5,184 nucleotides of DNA. It comes from Bacteroidales bacterium. Lineage in GTDB: Bacteria > Bacteroidota > Bacteroidia > Bacteroidales > UBA1402. The position numbers were made by a program, and so were the translations under genes. Shown piece by piece: positions 1 to 5,184 of this stretch. How positions within the stretch are numbered: the first letter of the stretch is position 1; every line of letters begins with the position of its first letter. The notes under the pieces were generated by a model, which made no database searches, was not told where the DNA came from, and was given only the letters and a program-made list of their open reading frames with translations. The stretch is taken from assembly GCA_023230125.1 (NCBI GenBank), contig JALNXZ010000129.1, forward strand, positions 1 through 5,184, read 5' to 3'.

Positions 1-7
1 GAACATG

Positions 8-40
8 TTTGTAAAAACGTCCAAGTTTATGATAAATTGG
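8..40 (+). promoter_or_regulatory. Weak candidate Bacteroidota-type promoter for murE
   Basis: TTTG at 8-11 could serve as a -33 element. TAAATTGG at 33-40 matches five of the six fixed bases of the Bacteroidota -7 consensus TAnnTTTG, with a 21-base gap between them. Transcription would start near base 46-48, about 40 bases before the murE ATG. This is pattern matching on short motifs in AT-rich DNA, and dcw genes are often read from promoters further upstream, so chance is a serious alternative. Confidence 0.2.
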
Positions 41-42
41 AC
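19..42. repeat. Near-perfect inverted repeat in the murE leader
   Basis: GTCCAA at 19-24 pairs with TTGGAC at 37-42. Inside these arms TTTAT (26-30) pairs with ATAAA (32-36), leaving G25 unpaired and G31 at the centre. The arms are thus 11 pairs long with a single-base bulge. As RNA this gives about nine pairs around a five-base loop. No U-run follows on the plus strand, so it is not a usual intrinsic terminator for an upstream plus-strand gene. On the minus strand the stem is followed by G and then five T. The hexamer ACATGT occurs at 3-8 and again at 41-46, the second overlapping the right arm. The repeat overlaps the candidate -7 box, so an operator or leader hairpin is possible but unproven. 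Confidence 0.5.
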
Positions 43-84
43 ATGTGAGTTCCATATGACCTTAAACGAAAAAATTATTATCAT

Positions 85-1542
85 ATGAAACTGAGCGATT
101 TAATCAAAGGACTTTCCATCAAGGCCAGTATTGGTTCGATGGATTACGACATCAAGAGCTTGTGCTTTGACTCCAGAAAAGCAGAACAAGGAGCTATGTT
201 TGTTGCGCAAAAGGGAACTCAGTCAGACGGACACGTTTATATCCCTTTCGTCATTGAAAAAGGAGCGTTGGCTGTCGTTTGTGAAGTTTTTCCTGAACAG
301 ATGCCGGAAGGTGTTTGTTTTATCCAGGTTGAAAGCAGTGACGAGGCTTTGGGTTGTTTGTCCTGCCAATGGTTCGGAAATCCTTCTGAAAAGCTTCAAT
401 TGGTAGGTGTTACGGGAACCAACGGTAAGACCACAATTGCTACCTTGCTGTATGAAACTTTCAAACGTTTCGGTCATAAAACAGGTTTGCTATCAACGGT
501 CTGCAATTATGTCGATGATGAAGCCATTCATGCAACCCATACAACCCCGGATTCTTATGCCATCAATGAACTTTTGTCCAAAATGGCGGATGCAGGATGT
601 GAATATGCCTTCATGGAAGTCAGTTCCCATTCCATAGACCAACGCCGTATAGCCGGACTTCGTTTTGTGGGAGGAATCTTTACAAACCTGACACGTGATC
701 ATCTGGATTATCACTTGACGGTTGAAAATTATCTAAAAGCCAAGAAACGTTTTTTTGATGAATTGTCTAAAGATTCCTTTGCGCTGACCAATGCCGACGA
801 TAAGAACGGTATGGTGATGCTGCAAAATACCAAAGCGCACAAATACGAATACTCCACCAAAACACTGGCTGATTTCAAGGCTAAGGTGCTGGAAAATCAT
901 TTTGAAGGCATGTTGCTTGACATCAACGGCAGAGAAGTGGCTGTCCAGTTTATCGGCCTTTTCAATGTATCCAACTTGTTGGCCGTTTATGGTGCAACTT
1001 GTTTGCTTGGTAAGAAACCCGAAGAGGTGCTCTTGATCATGAGTATGCTGAAACCTGTTTCGGGTCGGCTTGAATTTATGCGGTCTCCAACCGGATTCCT
1101 ATGTATCGTAGATTACGCACATACTCCGGATGCGTTGAAGAATGTTCTGAGAAGCATCAATGAACTGGTTCAAGGTGGTCACAATGTAATTACTGTTGTT
1201 GGTGCCGGAGGAAACCGCGATAAAGGCAAACGTCCGATAATGGCCAAAGAAGCCGTAGCAGGCAGCAACAAAGTCATTCTAACTTCTGATAATCCTCGTT
1301 TTGAAGAGCCGCAAGATATCTTGGATGATATGTATGCCGGAGTGAATGCAGGAGATAGTTCCAAAGTCCTTTGTATCATTGACAGAAAGGAAGCTATCAA
1401 AACGGCCTGTATGATCGCTCAACCAGGAGATGTCATTCTTGTAGCCGGCAAAGGCCATGAAGATTATCAGGACATCAAAGGTGTAAAACATCCTTTTGAT
1501 GATAAAAAAGTGATTGCTGAAGTCTATTCCTCACTCCAATAA
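85..1542 (+). CDS. murE: UDP-MurNAc-tripeptide synthetase (meso-diaminopimelate-adding ligase)
   Basis: This cytoplasmic ATP-dependent ligase adds the third amino acid to UDP-MurNAc-L-Ala-D-Glu. The 485-residue length fits the family (E. coli 495). The N-terminal domain (about 1-105) has the CFDSRK segment that contacts the UDP moiety. The central ATPase domain holds the P-loop TGTNGKTT (110-117), HTTPDS (152-157), EVSSHS (178-183), TNLTRDHLDYH (200-210) and the lysine expected to be carbamylated, K220 in YLKAKKRFF. The C-terminal domain carries DYAHTPDAL (343-351), GAGGNRDKGKRP (373-384), DNPR (402-405) and GKGHEDYQ (455-462). DNPR is the established marker of meso-diaminopimelate rather than L-lysine specificity, so the peptidoglycan is inferred to be of the direct mDAP type. 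The ATG at 85 gives the expected MKLSDL start. No Shine-Dalgarno sequence is visible. mraY starts 10 bases after the stop. No defects are seen. Confidence 0.97.
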   Translation: MKLSDLIKGLSIKASIGSMDYDIKSLCFDSRKAEQGAMFVAQKGTQSDGHVYIPFVIEKGALAVVCEVFPEQMPEGVCFIQVESSDEALGCLSCQWFGNPSEKLQLVGVTGTNGKTTIATLLYETFKRFGHKTGLLSTVCNYVDDEAIHATHTTPDSYAINELLSKMADAGCEYAFMEVSSHSIDQRRIAGLRFVGGIFTNLTRDHLDYHLTVENYLKAKKRFFDELSKDSFALTNADDKNGMVMLQNTKAHKYEYSTKTLADFKAKVLENHFEGMLLDINGREVAVQFIGLFNVSNLLAVYGATCLLGKKPEEVLLIMSMLKPVSGRLEFMRSPTGFLCIVDYAHTPDALKNVLRSINELVQGGHNVITVVGAGGNRDKGKRPIMAKEAVAGSNKVILTSDNPRFEEPQDILDDMYAGVNAGDSSKVLCIIDRKEAIKTACMIAQPGDVILVAGKGHEDYQDIKGVKHPFDDKKVIAEVYSSLQ

Positions 1543-1552
1543 CTCTGATGAT

Positions 1553-2812
1553 ATGTTAATACCACTTTTTCAGTATCTTGACCAATTGGATTTTCCCGGT
1601 GCGGGCGTTTTCCATTATATTTCATTCAGGTCTGCTTTTGCTTTTATCTTGTCCATGTTTATCGCTACCAGTATCGGTCAGCGCATCATCGCCTATCTTC
1701 AGCTTAAACAGGTAGGTGAAACCATCCGCGATTTGGATCTGGAAGGTCAGATGAGCAAAAAAGGAACACCGACCATGGGGGGTATTATCATTATGCTTGC
1801 CATCCTGATACCTACACTCCTGCTTACCAAATTGAATAATATCTATATCATCCTAATGCTGATTTCGACTGTTCTTTTGGGTGCTTTGGGTTTTGCAGAC
1901 GATTATATCAAAGTTTTCAAAAAAGACAAAGAAGGATTAAAAGGCAAGTTCAAAATTATCGGACAAATCGGCATTGGACTAATTGTCGGCATTGTACTTT
2001 ATTTAAGTCCACAAGTCGTAATCCGCGAGAATATGGAGATCTTAAAAAATGATCAGATTGAGCGTGTTCATATTCGGTATGATGAAGTGAAATCAACCAA
2101 GACTACTATCCCTTTCTTCAAGAATAATAACATGGATTATGCAGCACCTTTTGATTCCTTTGGAAAATACAAACAAATTGCAGGATGGATTTTATTCATT
2201 TTGGTAACCATTTTCATTGTGACCGCTGTTTCTAATGGAGCGAACCTGACGGATGGACTTGATGGGTTAGCTACTGGATCTTGCGCCATCATTGGGGTGG
2301 TATTGCTTATCTTGGCATATGTGTCCAGTCATGTGAATTACGCCTCTTACCTGAATATCATGTATATACCAGGATCAGAAGAATTGGTGGTCTATATGGC
2401 CGCCTTTATCGGGGCGACCATTGGATTTCTGTGGTATAATTCATATCCGGCCCAGGTCTTTATGGGAGATACCGGAAGTTTAATGTTGGGTGGCGTGATA
2501 GGTGTATTTTCTATCATCATTCGAAAAGAACTTTTAATTCCGATTTTTTGTGGTCTATTCTTTGCAGAAAACCTATCTGTCATGTTTCAAGTAGCTTATT
2601 TCAAGCAAACAAAGAGAAAAGCAGGTGTTGGAAAAAGACTTTTTAAAATGTCTCCGCTCCACCACCATTACCAAAAACCGGGAAATGGAACAATTGATGC
2701 TTTGATACAATGGCCCTATCAGGCCATACCAGAATCAAAGATTACAGTCAGGTTCTGGATTATCGGTATGATTTTAGGTGTATTGGCATTGGCAACTTTA
2801 AAAATGCGGTAA
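1553..2812 (+). CDS. mraY: Phospho-MurNAc-pentapeptide transferase (lipid I synthase)
   Basis: This integral membrane enzyme transfers phospho-MurNAc-pentapeptide from UDP to undecaprenyl phosphate, giving lipid I. The protein is 419 residues, longer than the 360 of E. coli. Family signatures are KKGTPTMGG (69-77), GFADDYIK (113-120) with the D116/D117 pair, NLTDGLDGLA (231-240), FMGDTGSL (303-310) with D306, and SPLHHHYQ (367-374). Roughly ten hydrophobic segments are present, among them about 24-46, 74-93, 97-113, 135-155, 210-228, 243-258, 280-296, 311-323, 327-345 and 400-417. Residues 156-207 form a hydrophilic segment between the fourth and fifth membrane spans that E. coli MraY mostly lacks. 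By family topology it should be periplasmic. The frame stays open upstream to a TTG at 1514 inside murE, but the ATG at 1553 gives the conserved MLIPLFQYLD start. The ribosome site is weak, and coupling to murE translation is likely. murD follows after two bases. Confidence 0.97.
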   Translation: MLIPLFQYLDQLDFPGAGVFHYISFRSAFAFILSMFIATSIGQRIIAYLQLKQVGETIRDLDLEGQMSKKGTPTMGGIIIMLAILIPTLLLTKLNNIYIILMLISTVLLGALGFADDYIKVFKKDKEGLKGKFKIIGQIGIGLIVGIVLYLSPQVVIRENMEILKNDQIERVHIRYDEVKSTKTTIPFFKNNNMDYAAPFDSFGKYKQIAGWILFILVTIFIVTAVSNGANLTDGLDGLATGSCAIIGVVLLILAYVSSHVNYASYLNIMYIPGSEELVVYMAAFIGATIGFLWYNSYPAQVFMGDTGSLMLGGVIGVFSIIIRKELLIPIFCGLFFAENLSVMFQVAYFKQTKRKAGVGKRLFKMSPLHHHYQKPGNGTIDALIQWPYQAIPESKITVRFWIIGMILGVLALATLKMR

Positions 2813-2814
2813 AG

Positions 2815-4149
2815 ATGAAAAGAATGGTGATTTTAGGTGCCGGAGAAAGTGGGACAGGTGCAGCGATACTGGCTCAGAAAGAGGGATTCGATGTTTTTGT
2901 TTCCGATAAGTCAGAAATTAAGGACGAATACAAGAATGTACTGAATGAACATGGAATTAAGTGGGAAGAAAAACGGCATACTGAAGAACTGATCCTGAAT
3001 GCAGATGAAGTGGTCAAAAGCCCTGGTATTGCAGATAAGTCCACCATCATTCAAAAGCTAAAAGAAAAAGGTGTACACATTATTTCTGAAATTGAACTTG
3101 GAGGACGTTACACCAATGCCAAGAAGATTTGTATTACAGGAAGTAACGGAAAGACTACTACAACGCTTTTGACCTATCATATCTTGAAGAGTGGTGGTCT
3201 AAATGTAGGTTTGGCCGGGAATGTAGGCCGTAGTTTTGCCTGGCAGGTGGCTGAAGATCATTATGATTATTATGTATTGGAAATCAGTAGTTTTCAACTG
3301 GATAATATGTATGATTTTAAGGCCGATGTAGCCGTGCTGCTCAATATTACACCCGATCATTTGGACAGGTACAATTACGATATGCAAAATTATGTGGATG
3401 CAAAGTTTAGAATCATTCAGAATCAAACTGAAAAAGATTCTTTCATCTATTGGAACGATGATCCCATTATCAAGGCTGAAGTCGCCAAGCGTGACATCCG
3501 TGCGCGAAAATTTCCTTTTTCCCTGAAAAAAGGTACTGGAATCAAAGCTTTTATCGAGGACCATTTTCTGGTTATAGATACACCCGAACAACAATTCCAG
3601 ATTGAGCAGGAAGAGTTGTCGCTGTCAGGTACGCATAATTTGTTCAACTCATTGGCGGCTGCAGTTTCCGCGAATATTGCACAAATCAGAAAAGAGAACA
3701 TCAAACAAGCCCTAAATAATTTTGAAGGCGTGGAACACCGCCTTGAAAAGGTGGCCAACGTTAGGGGCGTGACGTATATCAATGACTCCAAGGCAACCAA
3801 TGTCAATTCTTGCTGGTATGCGCTAGAGTCCATGAGGACATCTGTCGTTCTGATACTTGGTGGTACGGATAAAGGTAACGACTATAGTGAGATAGAAAAG
3901 CTGGTGAAGGAAAAAGTCAGGATATTGATTTTCATGGGTTTGGACAATGCTAAGTTGCATGAATTTTTTGATGGAATGGTTCCATTGATTTTTGATGCAC
4001 GTTCGATGGATGAAACATTGGCCATTGCCTATGAGCATGCAGAAAAGGGGGAGTCAGTCCTGCTTTCACCTTGTTGTGCCAGCTTTGACTTGTTCAAAAA
4101 CTACGAAGATCGTGGAGATCAATTCAAAGAAGGAGTACTCAAATTATAA
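2815..4149 (+). CDS. murD: UDP-MurNAc-L-alanine:D-glutamate ligase
   Basis: This cytoplasmic ligase adds D-glutamate to UDP-MurNAc-L-Ala, the step before MurE. It has 444 residues, close to the family norm (E. coli 438). The N-terminal Rossmann-like domain begins with VILGAGESG (5-13) and includes VVKSPGI (66-72). The ATPase domain has the P-loop TGSNGKTTT (108-116), EISSFQLD (156-163), NITPDHLDRY (177-186) and the probable carbamylated lysine K197 in YVDAKFRI. The C-terminal domain contains SGTHNLFNSLAA (271-282), GVEHRLEKV (305-313), NDSKATN (323-329), LILGGTDKGND (347-357 region) and LLSPCCASFDLFKNY (416-430) followed by DRGDQF. The frame is open back to an ATG at 2710 within mraY. The ATG at 2815 is chosen because it sits directly before the Rossmann strand and two bases after the mraY stop, which suggests translational coupling. 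A second in-frame ATG at 2824 is less likely. Confidence 0.97.
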   Translation: MKRMVILGAGESGTGAAILAQKEGFDVFVSDKSEIKDEYKNVLNEHGIKWEEKRHTEELILNADEVVKSPGIADKSTIIQKLKEKGVHIISEIELGGRYTNAKKICITGSNGKTTTTLLTYHILKSGGLNVGLAGNVGRSFAWQVAEDHYDYYVLEISSFQLDNMYDFKADVAVLLNITPDHLDRYNYDMQNYVDAKFRIIQNQTEKDSFIYWNDDPIIKAEVAKRDIRARKFPFSLKKGTGIKAFIEDHFLVIDTPEQQFQIEQEELSLSGTHNLFNSLAAAVSANIAQIRKENIKQALNNFEGVEHRLEKVANVRGVTYINDSKATNVNSCWYALESMRTSVVLILGGTDKGNDYSEIEKLVKEKVRILIFMGLDNAKLHEFFDGMVPLIFDARSMDETLAIAYEHAEKGESVLLSPCCASFDLFKNYEDRGDQFKEGVLKL

Positions 4150-4152
4150 AGG
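4148..4152 (+). promoter_or_regulatory. Shine-Dalgarno-like site for ftsW
   Basis: AAAGG overlaps the murD stop codon and lies eight bases before the ftsW ATG at 4161. It matches part of the anti-Shine-Dalgarno complement and is the clearest ribosome site in the window. It supports the choice of 4161 as the ftsW start. Confidence 0.5.
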
Positions 4153-4160
4153 TTTTTTAA

Positions 4161-5184
4161 ATGGATCTGTTACAAAAAATATTTAAAGGTGATCGTGTCG
4201 TATGGATTGTTTATGCCATACTTTGCTTCATATCCCTGATTGAGGTTTTTAGCGCATCGAGCACCTTGGCTTACTCCACTCAAAACCCTTTCGGGCCAAT
4301 AGCCCGACATGCTTCTTTCTTAATCTTGGGGACGGTGGGTGTCATTTTTTTACACAATTTCCATTATAAATATACCAAATTTCTTGGGGTCATTGTGATC
4401 TTTCTAGCAGTGACCTTGCTGATTTTGACACCACTCATCGGTGTACGAGTCAATAATGCATCCCGTTGGATTGAATTGTTTGGTATACAGTTTCAACCCT
4501 CTGAATTCGCAAAACTGTCCATGGTTATCTTTACGGCTTTTATCCTAAGTAAAAGCCAGCGGACAAAAGAATCTCTAGACAAGGCTTTTTGGATTGTCTT
4601 AATCTTTACAACCGCATTTGCAGCATTGATTCTGGCAGAAAACTTATCCACAGCCATTATGCTTTGTGTGGTGATTTACATCATGCTCTTTTTTGGAAGA
4701 GTATCCTGGAAAAAGTTGCTTAGCCTTGCCGGTATTGTTGTTCTTTTTGCTGCCATTTTTCTATTGTTGCTCAAGTTTGTTGATGATATGCCCGGTATGA
4801 AGAGGTGGGATACGTGGCAGAACCGTATTTTTGGTAAGGAACTGAGTGTCATGGATCCGGGTTTTAAAATTACGGATAATAATTATCAATCTTCCCATGC
4901 CGATATTGCCATTGCAAATGGTACTTTCATTGGCAGTTTGCCGGGCAACAGTACACAGCGTGATTTTTTGCCACAGGCCTATTCCGATTTTATTTATGCC
5001 ATCATCATTGAAGAGATGGGTTGGATTGGTGCCATCGCCGTTCCCTTTTTATACATGGTATTGCTGTACAGGGCTTTAAAAATTGCCAGAAAATGTACCA
5101 AAATCTTTCCAATGCTTTTGGTCATGGGATCTGCTCTGATTGTCAGCTTTCAGGCCATTGTCAACATGATGGTTGCCGTTGGTG
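4161..5184 (+). CDS. ftsW: Septal SEDS peptidoglycan glycosyltransferase, 3' end cut by the window
   Basis: FtsW polymerises lipid II into glycan strands at the septum, acting with the class B penicillin-binding protein FtsI. The frame is open from the ATG at 4161 to the last base, giving 341 residues plus one base. Family members are usually about 370-420 residues, so the last part is missing. Hydrophobic segments lie at about 13-33, 50-66, 73-92, 117-130, 144-158, 163-177, 187-205, 277-305 and 316-341. SEDS signatures are NNASRWIELFGIQFQPSEFAKL (98-119 region), ENLSTAIML (160-168), and the large extracytoplasmic loop of about 206-275 that ends in GNSTQRDFLPQAYSDF. D276 aligns with the catalytic Asp of LPEAHTDF in proteobacterial FtsW. 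RodA is the main alternative because it is a paralogue. The position right after murD and the short tight start favour FtsW. The gene begins 11 bases after murD. Confidence 0.93.
   Translation, partial: MDLLQKIFKGDRVVWIVYAILCFISLIEVFSASSTLAYSTQNPFGPIARHASFLILGTVGVIFLHNFHYKYTKFLGVIVIFLAVTLLILTPLIGVRVNNASRWIELFGIQFQPSEFAKLSMVIFTAFILSKSQRTKESLDKAFWIVLIFTTAFAALILAENLSTAIMLCVVIYIMLFFGRVSWKKLLSLAGIVVLFAAIFLLLLKFVDDMPGMKRWDTWQNRIFGKELSVMDPGFKITDNNYQSSHADIAIANGTFIGSLPGNSTQRDFLPQAYSDFIYAIIIEEMGWIGAIAVPFLYMVLLYRALKIARKCTKIFPMLLVMGSALIVSFQAIVNMMVAVG

Larger units (their letters stand above)
1..84. other. Leader upstream of murE, coding status unresolved
   Basis: These 84 bases precede the murE start. 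In related genomes ftsI (septal transpeptidase, often with a C-terminal PASTA domain) lies just upstream, so its last codons could fall here. Plus frame 1 is open to a TGA at 46-48, frame 3 stops at a TAA at 12-14, and frame 2 is open to a TGA at 86-88 that overlaps the murE ATG as ATGA. None of the three short tails reads like a PASTA end, so I assign none. On the minus strand an ATG at 55-53 opens an 18-codon frame running off the window, preceded by AAGG four bases upstream. It is too short to identify. The bases just before murE (about 62-84) are A/T-rich and lack a clear Shine-Dalgarno sequence, as is common in Bacteroidota. Confidence 0.5.
85..5184 (+). other. dcw operon segment murE-mraY-murD-ftsW
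   Basis: Four genes on one strand are separated by 10, 2 and 11 bases, with no terminator-like hairpin and U-run between them. Order and spacing match the division and cell wall cluster of Bacteroidota, in which murF is not placed between murE and mraY. Single-transcript reading is inferred from spacing only. The operon continues beyond the right edge and probably beyond the left. Confidence 0.85.

Noticed and set aside
19..42. Intrinsic terminator of an upstream plus-strand gene
   Set aside because: The stem is AT-rich, and the plus strand after it (43 onward) has no U-run.
1..55. Divergent minus-strand gene starting at base 55
   Set aside because: Only 18 codons are visible and they match no family I recognise. 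The ATG and AAGG alone cannot support a gene call.
1514..1552. Upstream extension of mraY to a TTG start inside murE
   Set aside because: The 13 added residues are not like MraY, the extension overlaps murE by 29 bases, and the ATG at 1553 gives the conserved family start.
1548..1559. Three-codon mini-ORF (ATG ATA TGT TAA) overlapping the mraY start
   Set aside because: It is too short to mean anything in AT-rich DNA, and nothing suggests it is translated.
2710..2814. Upstream extension of murD by 35 residues into mraY
   Set aside because: MurD begins directly with the Rossmann strand. The extra residues overlap conserved mraY codons and look like a shadow reading.
3199..3833. Two overlapping minus-strand open frames of about 130 codons opposite murD
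   Set aside because: They are antisense to conserved murD motifs, overlap each other, and their translations look like no protein family. They are shadows of murD codon structure.
4846..5079. Plus-strand 77-codon open frame inside ftsW
   Set aside because: It is out of frame with ftsW, whose frame is open throughout with clear SEDS motifs here.

Overview
The window is a stretch of the division and cell wall (dcw) gene cluster of a Bacteroidota bacterium, most likely of the order Bacteroidales. The lineage call rests on protein character: the MraY N-terminus (start MLIPLFQYLD, then LDFPGAG), the extra segment of about 50 residues in MraY, the FtsW motif LPQAYSDFIYAIIIEEMG, the absence of murF between murE and mraY, and A-rich leaders with little or no Shine-Dalgarno sequence. 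Base composition is moderately AT-rich. Genus and species cannot be set from the sequence alone.

Layout: bases 1-84 are a short leader whose coding status is unresolved. It holds a 24-base near-palindrome and a weak candidate promoter. Four genes follow on the plus strand: murE (85-1542), mraY (1553-2812), murD (2815-4149) and ftsW (4161 to the window edge, 3' end missing). The gaps between genes are 10, 2 and 11 bases, so the genes are almost certainly co-transcribed. No stretch over 300 bases lacks a gene. I saw no RNA gene, mobile element, CRISPR array or intrinsic terminator.

How the genes work together: MurE adds the third peptide residue, very probably meso-diaminopimelate, to UDP-MurNAc-L-Ala-D-Glu. 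MurD makes that substrate by adding D-Glu to UDP-MurNAc-L-Ala. MraY moves the finished phospho-MurNAc-pentapeptide from UDP to undecaprenyl phosphate in the membrane, giving lipid I. FtsW is the SEDS glycosyltransferase that polymerises lipid II at the division septum. The cluster therefore couples cytoplasmic precursor synthesis, the first membrane step and septal polymerisation. In related genomes ftsI usually lies upstream and murG, murC, ftsQ, ftsA and ftsZ downstream, all outside this window.

The four genes are intact where visible and carry their family's key residues. I found no sign of a new system. The less ordinary points are the leader palindrome, the expanded MraY loop and the lineage variants in FtsW.
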